From: Dasypus novemcinctus
Lineage: Eukaryota > Chordata > Mammalia > Cingulata > Dasypodidae
NCBI RefSeq assembly: GCF_030445035.2
Contig: NC_080677.1
Coordinates: 26,299,513 to 26,363,512, forward strand
Reading direction: 5' to 3'
Length of the DNA: 64,000 nt
Made by a program: the position numbers and the translations under genes. The notes beneath the pieces are model-generated. The model was not told where the DNA came from. It saw nothing but the letters and a program-made list of their open reading frames with translations, and ran no database searches. Below are positions 35,123 to 44,394 of this stretch, piece by piece (the stretch's first letter is position 1; each line of letters opens with the position of its first letter).

Positions 35123-37956
35123 AGGAAAAAAAATAGTGGCCATTTTAATAGGTGTGAAATGATATATCATTGTAGCTTTGATTTGCATCTCCCTAATTGC
35201 TAGTGATGTTGAACTTTTTTTCATGTGTTTTTTGGCCATTTGTATTTCTTTTTTGGATAAATGTCTATTCAAGTTTTTTGCCCATTTTTTAATTGGATTG
35301 TTTGTCTTTTTATTAAACCATCTCTCTATATATCATGGATAATAACCCTTATAAGATATAAGATATGTGACTTCCAAATATTTCCTCCCATTGAGTTGGG
35401 TGACTTTTTACCCTTTTGACAAAGTCCAAAAATGCTTTATTTCGAGGAGGTCCCATTTACCTATTTTTTTCTTTTGTTGCTCTTGCTTTGGTTGTAACAT
35501 CCAAGAAACTACCACCTACCACAAGGACTTTAAGATATTTTCCTACATTTTTCTTCTAGTAGTTTTATGGTTCTGGCTCTTATAATTAAGTCTGTGATCC
35601 ATTTTGAGTTGACTCTTGAATAGGGTGTGAGATAGAGCTCCTCTTCATTCTTTTAGTCATGGATATCCAGTTCTCCCAGCAACATTTATTGAAGAGCCTG
35701 TTTTTGTCCTATTAACATGGATTGGTAGGTTTGTTGAAAATCAGTTGGCCACAGAGGTGAGAGTTTATTTCATGATTTTTCCCCTTCAATTTGTTAATGT
35801 GGTGTATTATATTGATTTTCTAGTCGTGAACACCTTTGCACACCAGGAATAAATCCCATTTGAAAGTGGTGCATAATTCCTTTAATATGCTGTTGGATTC
35901 TATTTGCAAGTATTATGTTGAGAATTTTTGCCTCTGTTCATTAGAGAGATTGGTCTGTAATTTTCTTTCCTTGTAGTATCTTTATCTGGCTTTGCTTGGC
36001 TTCATAAAATGTATTGGGTAATTTTCCCTCTTTTTCAATTATTTGGAAGAGTTTACATAGGAAGAGTGTTAATTCTTCCCAAAATGCTTGCTAGAATTCA
36101 CCTGTGAAGCCACCTGGTCCTAGACTTTTCTTTGTTGGGAGATTTTTGATGATTGATTGATTCAGTCTCTTTAAATGTGATCAGTTTAAGTTCTTGTATT
36201 TCTTGTAGCATCCGTGTAGGTTGTTTGTGCATTTCTAAGAATTTGTCCATTTCATCAAGGTTTTCTAGTTTGTTAGCATACAGTTTCTCATAATATCCTC
36301 TTTTGATCCTTTTTATTTCTATGGGATCAGTTGTAACTTCCCTCCTTTCATTTCTGATTATATTTATTTGCATCTTCTCTCCCTTTTTTTTTTCTTTGTT
36401 ATTCTAGCTAGGAGTTTGTCAATTTATCAATCTTCTTGAAGAACCAGCTTTTGTTTTTTGTTGATTTTCTCTATTTTTTTTCCAATTTCATTTATTTCTG
36501 CGCTAATCTTTATTACGTCTTTCCTTCTGCTTGCTTTGGAAGTGGTTTGCTGTTCTTTTTCTAGTTTCTCCACTTTTTCAGTTAGATCTTTGATTTTAGC
36601 TCTTTTTTAATATAGGCATTTAGGGCTATAAAATCCCTTTTAGCACTACCTTCACTAACTCCCATAAGTTTTGATGTGTTGTTTTCTTGTTTTCCTTCAT
36701 TTAAATATATTTACTAATTTCTCTTAAAATTTCTTTTTAGACCCACTAATTGTTTAGGAGTGGGTTGTTCAGCCTCCACACATCTGCAAATTTTCCCTTT
36801 TCCCATATATTATGGATTTTCAGTTTCATTCCACTATGATCTGACAAGTTGCTTTGTGTAATTTCAATCATTTTTATATTTATTGAGACCTGCATTATGA
36901 CCCAACATGCGCTCTATCCTAGAGAAAGATCCATGAGCACTTGAGAAGAATGTATAACCTGATTTGGGACGCAATGTTCTGTATATGTCTGTTAGGTCTA
37001 ACTTGTTTATCATATTGTTCAAGTTCTCTATTTCCCTATTGATATTCTGTCTAGTTGTTTATCGTATTGTTCAAGTTCTCTTTCCTTGTTGATCTATCTA
37101 GTTTTTTTATCTAATGATGTGAGTGGTATGTTTAAGTCTCCAACTATTATTGTAGAAATGTCTATTTCTCCAGTTTTGCTAGAGGTTGCCGCATATATTT
37201 TGGGGCACCCTGGTTATGTGCATAGATATTTATGACTATTATTTCCTCCTGGTGTATTGTCCCTTTTATTATTATATAATAGCCTTCTGTATCTCTTATA
37301 ACTTTTTTGCGTTTAAAGTCTGCTTTGTCTGATATTAGTATAGCTACCTCTTCTCTTTTTGCTTACTGTTTCCATGAAGTGTGTTTTTCCAACTTTAACT
37401 TTCAGCCAGTTTGTATCCTTGGACCTAAAGTGAGTCTCTTGTAGGCAGCATATGGATGGCTTTTTTTTTCTTTTGGGCTGTAAGACTCCCTTTATACTTT
37501 CCTCCAAAGACCAATTCTTTTTATGAACGCTCTTAGTTTCTGTTTATTTGTAAATATTTTAAACTCACCTTCATATCTGAAGGACAATTTTGCCAGATAA
37601 AGGATTATCAGCTGGTAATTTTTTTTCTCTTTCAGTATTCTATGTATTCTTTTCAGTATTCCATGGTTTCTAAAATCTGCAGTAAGTCTTAATGGACATC
37701 CCTTATATGAGAATTCTCCCTTGCTGCTATGAGAATTTTCTCTTTATCTTTGACATTTGACATTCTGAATAGTATGTGTCTTGGATTAGGTATATTCGGA
37801 TTTATTCTAATTGGGGTATGGTGTGCTTCTTGGATATCTAAGTTCATTTCTTTTGAGAGAGTTGGGAAATTTTCAGCTATTCTTTCCTCAGATACTCTTT
37901 CTGCCCCTTTTTCCTTTTCTTCTCCTTCTGGAACTCCCATGACACATTTGTTGTTG

Positions 37957-37961
37957 TGTTT
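37957..37961. repeat. Left target duplication of the ERV (TGTTT)
   Basis: Matches 43,528-43,532. Removing the ERV and one copy restores an uninterrupted L1 ORF1 sequence that aligns without gap to the other L1 copy at about 1,695-1,730. Confidence 0.8.
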
Positions 37962-37979
37962 TGGCACCCAACGTGGGGG
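37962..37979 (+). promoter_or_regulatory. Primer binding site, tRNA-Lys(1,2) type
   Basis: TGGCACCCAACGTGGGGG resembles the site complementary to tRNA-Lys1,2; it differs at position 5 and by an extra G near the end. It is the extreme left end of the element. Confidence 0.8.
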
Positions 37980-38017
37980 CAACAACTTCCCAGCCGGACC
38001 CCCACCCGCCTCGCCCA

Positions 38018-38027
38018 CAAGGTAAGG
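38018..38027 (+). promoter_or_regulatory. Leader splice donor of the ERV
   Basis: CAAG|GTAAGG, with intron GT at 38,022, in the untranslated leader between primer site and gag, where retroviral donors for subgenomic RNA lie. Confidence 0.55.
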
Positions 38028-38061
38028 ACCCCCATCTTTGCTAGGCCCCGCCGTCGGCACC

Positions 38062-39758
38062 ATGGGCGGCCGTCTTTCCTCCCACCAGGCGCCTCAGGTT
38101 AGGGCCCTTGCCAGCCTTTTAGACACCAATCATATGAATGTCTCAGTAAAGCAGCTCCAAACGTACTGGGACCTTTTGCTGCCCTTCAACCCCTGGCTCT
38201 CCACTTGCCAGCTGTGGGACCCGGACACGTACACTAACCTCACTGACCGCGTCACAGCGGCTATGGAGTATGAGAACAAGCGTTTTCCCCCCAGCCTTCT
38301 CCCCACGCTCATCGCCATTCGCTCGTGCCTCCAGGGCACCCCCGTCAATCGGGACGCTTCCCACTGCACCTGTGGTAAGAGCAAGGGAGAGGGGTCTCAG
38401 TCAGACAGTGATTCCGACACCGAGTCCTTGTCCAGCTGCCTCAACAACGCCCTGGACTCTTGCCCGCCCAAACTGGACGCGCCTACCTCACCCCAAGATG
38501 GCGAACTTCCGCCTTCTTCTTGGGAGGATAAAGGGAAGTCCCTCCCCCTATACCCGCCCCCTCCGGCCACGGCGCCATCTTGGCCCCCGCTGGAAGAGGA
38601 GCGGCCGCCATCTTACAAGCTGCCTACCCCCTGGGGCAGTCCGCCATCCTGTGAGGTGCCGCCATCTTGGGACGAGCCACGTTCTCGCCCCACCCCCTGG
38701 GCACCCCCCGCCGTGGATCCCTCATCCGCCAGAGGGCCCATGGGTACTTGGCCCCCGCGGGCAGAGGCCCCCGCGCATCAGACGCCGCTCTTATACCCGC
38801 TGAATGCCGCCCCCTCGCGGCACCGTCCACAGGATTGGTACCCCTTTACAGCCGACGAAATAAAAAACCTCCGCAAGGCTGTTAAAGACGACGGCCTCGG
38901 TAGCCCGTACGCCCAACATTTGCTTGAGGAGCTTAGCACTCAGCTCGCGGTTCCGTATGACTGGGTTTCCCTCGTTCGGGCCATTCTAACCCCCGGCCAA
39001 TTCATCGACTGGCGTGCTCACTTTACATCAGAGGCAGAAAAGCAAGTGATACACAACGCCCATGTTGGGGCTCGCCATCCCCCGGACGCTTACACAGGCA
39101 CGGGCCAATTCGCCAATCCGGCCCAATATCCCAATGCCCCCCCCCCGAGTTCTGGCTCCAACTTCGCGAGCTGGCTTTCCGCGCTTTCCGCAGCTGCTCC
39201 GCCACCAGACCTGAGCCACTTGCCAAGCTAGTCCAACGAAAAGACGAAGACTTCGCCGACTTTGTATCCCGGGTTCAGGAGGCCTGCAAACGCAAGGTCC
39301 CTGGTGAGCATGCGCAACAAGCCCTCGCCCAGGAACTCATTCTGGAAGGGGCCACCAATGCCTGCTGACAAGCCATCCTACCAATGAAGGAAAGGGGAGT
39401 ACACGACTGGATCCTGGCCTGCTCCCACATAGACCCGCAGGCCACCACGCTGGCTCAGGCCATAGCCACGGCCATGTCCCTCTCCTCCGACTGCTTCAAA
39501 TGTGGAGAAACCGGACATTTTGCCCGCGAATGCCCTCATGCCGCCCGACCACGACCATCCACGAACACGCCTCGAGACACCGGAGGAGCCAGACCACGCG
39601 CGCCTCCCACCCCATGTCCCCGCTGCGGCAAAGGATACCATTGGGCCCTTGACTGCCGCACCGCCAACAGCCAACGGCAGCCTTTAAACGTGAGAGGGGG
39701 CAGGCCTCAGCCCCGCCAGCAAGAGGCCACTCACCCACGCCACCACCCCCTGCCGTAA
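38062..39758 (+). pseudogene. gag: ERV gag (matrix, capsid, nucleocapsid), broken
   Basis: Start ATG at 38,062 has a strong Kozak context (GCACCATGG) and begins MGGRLSS, an N-myristoylation signal for membrane targeting. A Pro-rich region follows with a PPSY late-domain motif (38,605-38,616), then capsid. The first frame stops at 39,229-39,231. The major-homology-like segment (about 39,240-39,290) and nucleocapsid are in the next frame, so a one-base length change occurred, most simply in the C10 run at 39,137-39,146. A TGA at 39,366-39,368 adds a second break. Nucleocapsid has two CX2CX4HX4C zinc knuckles (39,492-39,533 and 39,615-39,656), which bind genomic RNA. The frame ends at 39,756-39,758, overlapping pro. 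The broken gene cannot make full-length Gag. Confidence 0.85.
39683..39728 (+). promoter_or_regulatory. gag-pro -1 frameshift signal: slip site and pseudoknot
   Basis: TTTAAAC at 39,683-39,689 is in the correct phase (T TTA AAC in gag). After a 6-nt spacer, GGGGC (39,697-39,701) can pair with GCCCC (39,710-39,714) and GGCCTC (39,703-39,708) with GAGGCC (39,723-39,728). The order is interleaved, which is an H-type pseudoknot: stems of 5 and 6 bp, single A residues at 39,702 and 39,709, and an 8-nt loop. Structure inferred by eye, not folded. Confidence 0.75.
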
Positions 39759-40090
39759 TGTGGACCGTTCCACTGGGACCCAAGAAACCAATAATGGAGT
39801 TAGAGGTTGAAGGCCAATGGTTCGAGGGAATCCTTGACACCGGGGCAGAAATATCCTGCTTCCCAGAAACAGCCGCACACAACTGGGGTGTGCTCCCCGG
39901 CCCCCACGTCATTGGAGTCACCGGAACAGCTCCCTCATTCCAAACCAGCCGAGATCTTATTTGGAAGGACAAGGAATTCCGCCAAGGCACCTTCCGCCCC
40001 CTTGTCCTGCCCGGCATCGACAATATCCTCTGGGGCCGGGATGTCCTCTCGAACTGCGGAGCCATTCTATCCACAGCTCCCCGCCAATGA
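39683..40090 (+). CDS. pro: ERV protease (pro), reached by -1 frameshift
   Basis: The pro frame is open from the slip site to TGA at 40,088-40,090, about 135 codons. It carries the retroviral aspartic protease active site LDTGAEIS and the C-terminal conserved block W-GRDVL near 40,034-40,052. In the family the dimeric enzyme cleaves the Gag and Gag-Pol precursors. Only about 50 codons precede the active site, so there is no room for the dUTPase domain found in typical betaretroviral pro, and no G-patch follows. No internal lesion is visible; expression would need the frameshift and a promoter that the element lacks on its left side. Confidence 0.8.
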   Translation, partial: FKRERGQASAPPARGHSPTPPPPAVMWTVPLGPKKPIMELEVEGQWFEGILDTGAEISCFPETAAHNWGVLPGPHVIGVTGTAPSFQTSRDLIWKDKEFRQGTFRPLVLPGIDNILWGRDVLSNCGAILSTAPRQ

Positions 40091-42597
40091 TATACACCAC
40101 TGCTCGCATTACACCTCCAGCACCCACTCCTCTTGAATGGGATACCGAGGAGCCCATTTGGGTGGAGCAGTGGCCCATCTCATCCCAGAAACTGTTAGTT
40201 CTCCGAGCTCTTGTCTATGACCAACTCGACGCAGGACACACTGAGCCATCCACCAGTCCGTACAACTCACCTGTCTTCGTCATTCAGAAGAAGTCAGGCA
40301 AGTACCGGCTCCTCCACGACCTGCATGAGATCAACAAGCACATCCGCCCAATGGGCTCCCCCCAAACGGGATGCCCCCACCCCACGGCTATACCTAGACA
40401 CTGGTGCACCGCCACCATCGACATCAAGGACTGTTTTTTCTCCATTCCACTGCACCCAAAAAACCGTCCAAAATTCACCTTCACGCTCCCGTGCACCAAT
40501 CACCAAGAAGTAGCTGAGCGTTACCAATGGCGAGTCCTCCCGCAAAGGATGCGAAACAGCCTGGCCATCTGCCAGCTTTATGTCAATAAGGCAATTCAGC
40601 CATTAAAGAACTTTGCATACATTGTTCATTACATGGACGACCTTCTCGTGGCGCATGAAACCCCCAGAGGCCTCCAAGCCATCGTCAGGGCATTACTGCG
40701 CCATCTCAACGACCTTGGCCTACAAGTCCAACAAGATAAGGTACGCATGGAGCTCCCCTTCACCTTTCTAGGCTTCAACATCCACAACACCATCACGCCT
40801 GCGGCCCCCCAACTGGCCATTCCGCAGAAGCTATCTCTGACAGAGCTACAGCAAACCTGTGGGCACATCAATTGGCTCCGTTCGGCTCTCCCGATCACCA
40901 CCGCTCAACTACAACCCCTCTTCGCCCTCCTGCAAACTGACCAAGACCCTCCGCAGGCCGTAAAAAAGAAAATCGCTATTACCTCGGCTGCGCAGGAGGC
41001 CATCCGAGCTGTCAATGATGCCCTGCGAGAATGCCAACTGCAGCGTCACGACCCCAACCGAGCCATCTTGGCGCTGATCCTGCCTACCACGGGTACGCCC
41101 ACCGGGCTCCTCTGGCAGAAGGGGCCCCTTCTCTGGCTCCATACCGCCAAAAGCAAGCTCAGAAAAATCAGCCCGCAAGTCACCCTCTGGATCTCCTTGG
41201 CCATTGACCTCGTCTGGCAATGTACCCACACATATGGTACTCCCCCTGACACCATTGTGTGGCTGCTTGATGCCAAGAAAACCACCGCGCTGCTTCTGTC
41301 CAGTCCAGACATGCAAGTCCTTGCGGAACTCTTCCATGGCAAATTTGACAACCGCTACCCCAGCCATCAGCTGCTTCAGGGCATCTCCCAGTTATCCTTC
41401 ATCCCTCCGCCGCACCATCCCTTTCCGTCTCGCTGCCCCTACCCACATGCCACCACCGCCTTCACTGACACCTCCAAGCACAAGTTCGCATCTGTCATCT
41501 ACTCGCCTGGTATGTCAGAGCCTCAAATACTCATCCACATCAACGTGAACTCTGTCCAGGTAGGAGAGCTCCAAGTTGTCGTCCTAGCTCTCCGCGCCTG
41601 TCCCAACAGACCCCTCAACATCTTCACCGACAGCCTGTACACCTTGCAAGTCTGCCAAGTCTTGGCTTTCGCCACATTTTTTCCTGCCAAAAGGCCTATC
41701 GACCAAGCACTCCTAACTCTCCAGAGTCTCTTGGAAAACTGCACGGCGCCCTGGTACATCGCCCATGTGAGGAGCCATTCTGGCCTTCCTGGACCTATTG
41801 CCGCTGGCAATAACCTCGCCGATCAAGCCGTCCAAGCCCTCCCAGCCTCAGTAGAGCGCTCGGGAGGCCGACCGCCCGCCCCTCCACCTGGCGATCTCCT
41901 CAACCAAGCCAAGCTACTCCACTCTCGATTTCACTTCTCTGCCAGGAGCCTTCACAAGTTGTTCCTGGAACTTTCCATCCAGGCCTGCAAGCACATGGTC
42001 AGATGCTGCCGAACCTGTGCACCCCTTCTGCCCCTTGGGCTGCTACAGCTGCAAGGAGTTAATCCGCGCGGGCTACGTCCCAATGCCCAATGGCAAATGG
42101 ACGTCACCCATGTGCCCCAGTTCGGCAGGCTCAAGTATCTCCATGTGGCCATCGACACCTTCTCCCACCTGTGCTATGTCGTTCCCCTCCCAGGAGAAAC
42201 AGCCAAGCACTGCATTCAGGCCCTCAGACAAGCCATCCTCTTCATGGGAGTCCCATGGTACCTGAAAACCGACAATGGACCAGCATATCGCAGCGCTTCC
42301 TTCGCCGCGTTCCTGAGGCTATACAACATCACTCATCACTTTGGAATTCCGTTCAACCCCCAAGGTCAAGGCATGGTTGAACGCACTCATCTCTTCCTCA
42401 AGCATCTTATTCAAAAGGAAAGGAGCAACCATCCCCGCCACACACCTGGAGAAATTGTCACCTCTGCCTTAATCCACCACAACCTCCTCTGCTTTGATGA
42501 GGATGGCCTTTCCCCAGTACATGCTCATTGGGGCCCGTCCTACCAGCCCACGCAGGCCCCCCTTGTTCAGTGGAAAGACCCCAAGACTAACATCTGA
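40087..42597 (+). pseudogene. pol: ERV pol: reverse transcriptase, RNase H, integrase (C-terminus cut)
   Basis: The -1 frame relative to pro is open from upstream of 39,961 to TGA at 42,595-42,597. RT: motif A TIDIKDCFF, YMDD at 40,630-40,641; the usually invariant LPQG is LPQR and the following NSP is NSL, probably damaging. RNase H: FTD, E in GELQ, TDS and the C-terminal H...D are all present. Integrase: HX3H and CX2C zinc-binding residues, catalytic D (42,100), D (42,271) and E (42,379) with 35 residues between the last two. The stop removes the C-terminal DNA-binding domain; its coding continues after the stop (to about 42,650) and then in another frame (PIWIPGRLIRP-like). No canonical pro-pol slip heptamer is seen; an ATG at 40,087 overlaps the pro stop as ATGA. 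Confidence 0.85.
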
Positions 42598-42704
42598 TCA
42601 GGGCCTGCCCCCCTCCTTGCCCAGGGAAGGGGTTATGCTTGTGTCTTTCCAGATGACGCCCATCTGGATCCCAGGACGCCTCATCCGGCCCGCCACCTCC
42701 GAAC

Positions 42705-42986
42705 CGCCTGACCCGGAGAGAGAAACGTCGCCAGCAACACCTCGCCCCTTGGATGGCCATGATGACCCTGAATGCCGAACCCGACCCTCTCCACCAACAA
42801 GTTCTGCAGCTACTCCACCTAGCCCAAGCTGAAAGGGCCCGGCAGCCACCGCCACCCACCTTCACCCCCCCCCAAGACAGGCTTCTCGAACGCACTGCCT
42901 GGCGAGGCCCCCCCCAACAAAATGAGCGCTGGCCCTTCCTCTTCCACCTTCTTCGGCGCTTAATAAAAGAAAAGGGGGAAATGTAG
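42705..42986 (+). pseudogene. Residual 3' frame of the ERV (env or accessory remnant)
   Basis: This frame opens after a stop near 42,651. It starts with an Arg/Lys-rich segment (RLTRREKRRQQH, from 42,705), then a Leu-rich stretch (LHQQVLQLLHLAQAE), a Pro-rich part, and ends LLRRLIKEKGEM across the polypurine tract at the LTR edge. The arginine-rich then leucine-rich layout recalls nuclear-export proteins encoded at the start of betaretroviral env, and the end recalls an Env tail, so an internal env deletion is plausible. No signal peptide, fusion peptide or membrane span is present. Assignment is inference. Confidence 0.4.
42965..42981 (+). promoter_or_regulatory. Polypurine tract of the ERV
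   Basis: aaaagaaaagggggaaa directly before the TG of the LTR; plus-strand primer in reverse transcription. Confidence 0.85.
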
Positions 42987-43527
42987 GGTGGCACCGTGTG
43001 GGAGCGCGGCGACAGCAAGGGTCGGCTCGTCTCCAGGCGCCGGTGCAAGTCAGACCCGGGTGGCGGGAACGGGCGTTAAGGCCCTCCGCTTGGGGTTCGG
43101 GCGTACTGCCCGCCCCTCTGCCCAGCTGCACCCGCTTCCCCCTCGGTGGCCTAACCCCGCCTCTCCCCCGAGGGCCACCGCCGCGCCATGACAGCCCCGC
43201 CTCGCTGCCGCCGAGAACCCTGGCTACCCCGTCTTCTGCCCGCAACCAGTGATGCACCCCTGCACGAACCTATCAGCCGTCTGCGCCCCCCAGCCACGCC
43301 CCCTGCCCCTCCCCCGTCTTCGCCCTATATTAACCGCTGTACTTCCTGAATAAATCAGACTTGCACACAGATCCTGGTCTCCTCGGTAGTCTTCTTCCTA
43401 CCGCGCGTCCTCCACACCTTGCCAGCCCCGGAGCACCTTCTCAGAAGGCCCCTCCGTGTGTTGCAGCCCTCCGCCCGAGCCCACACCGCCCCTGCAGCGG
43501 CCCTCCAGGCGAGCCCACACTGCGACA
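42982..43527 (+). mobile_element. 3' LTR of the ERV
   Basis: 546 bp, TGTAGGGTGG ... GCGACA. TATATTA at 43,326-43,332 and AATAAA at 43,349-43,354, only about 17 bp apart, so the poly-A signal lies close to the predicted cap site. GC- and CpG-rich U3. As the only LTR it could act as a promoter towards the sequence to its right. Confidence 0.85.
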
Positions 43528-44204
43528 TGTTTCATATTGTAATTCCACTCTCTGACTTCCTGTCCAATATTGTCCATTCTTTTCTCTCTTTGTTCTTTTC
43601 TCTCTTCAATTTCGGCTGTTCTATCTTTGGTATCACATTATTTCTTCTATCATTTTGAGTCTGTTGTTGTATGTCTCTAATGTGTTTTATATCTCACCTA
43701 GCGTGGCTTTCATTTCCATGCACTCTGTTACTTTTTTATTCAGGTTTTCATATTCTTCTTTGTGCTCACTCAGTGTTGTCTTGATTTCCTTTATCTCTTT
43801 AGCCATAATGCCTTTCAACTCATAAACTTGACTTTGGAAATTTGTATGAATCTCATTGATTAGCTGTCTCAAATCCTGTGTCTCATCTGGGACTTTGATA
43901 TATTCCTTTGCTTGGGACATTTCTTTCATTTTCTCAGCATGGCTTGTAATTTTTTGCTGATGTCTAGACATTTTATTATGATGGTGAGTTTGAAATGCTC
44001 AAATATTATGAAATGCTCATTTTCTCTCTCTTTCATAGGAATTTAGTAGCAGGAGACTGTGTGTTACTACTGTTCCTTGATTCTTGGTTTAACCTCTTTG
44101 AGGTCTTTAGGATTTTCCTTGTTAATTTCTCAAAATCTGGGCCCTGGACCCAGTAATGAGAGGCTGTAAAGGCCAGAAAAAGCCTCTTTTATTTACTTTT
44201 GTTG

Positions 44205-44350
44205 TTGGTTTTTTTGTTTTTTAATCAATTTTATTTATATATATTAATAAAGCATACAGTTCCCCCAAGGTGTACAATCAATGGTATTTGCTGTAACTAC
44301 ATAGTTGCACGTTCACTTCGATCATTATTAGAGCTCTTAATTGCTTTTAA
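44205..44350 (-). repeat. Short L1 3' end insert within L1 5' UTR
   Basis: Antisense text 'aatcaattttatttatatatattaataaagcatacagttc ... gtgtacaatcaatgg' matches the L1 3' end at 63,125; placed within the 5' UTR of the large L1. Confidence 0.5.
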
Positions 44351-44374
44351 TTTCCTCACCTGCACTTCCTTGAT

Positions 44375-44394
44375 CCACCAGCAGATGGCGCTCT
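44375..44394 (+). promoter_or_regulatory. CTCF-like motif
   Basis: CCACCAGCAGATGGCGCTCT contains CCAGCAGATGGCGCT, a close match to the CTCF core consensus. It lies in the L1 5' UTR region. Confidence 0.4.

Larger units (their letters stand above)
37962..43527 (+). mobile_element. Class II-type endogenous retrovirus lacking its 5' LTR and env
   Basis: GC-rich provirus in an AT-rich L1. Order: primer binding site, leader with splice donor, gag, pro, pol, short residual 3' frame, polypurine tract and one LTR. The left end is the first base of the primer binding site, the right end is the LTR CA terminus, and a 5-bp duplication flanks both. Gag/pro/pol are in frames offset by -1 each. Lysine-tRNA primer site, two-knuckle nucleocapsid and pol sequence character suggest a beta/delta-like (class II) relative, but the protease region lacks dUTPase and G-patch. 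Env is almost entirely absent. Few lesions in pol suggest a fairly recent insertion or long function; without a 5' LTR it cannot be dated by LTR comparison. Confidence 0.85.

Noticed and set aside
39384-39758. Separate gene starting at the ATG 39,384
   Set aside because: It is the nucleocapsid end of gag after the TGA at 39,366; the ATG is internal.
42494-42832. 112-codon frame overlapping the end of pol as an accessory gene
   Set aside because: Its middle part reads as the displaced integrase C-terminus, so it is better explained as a frame change in pol.
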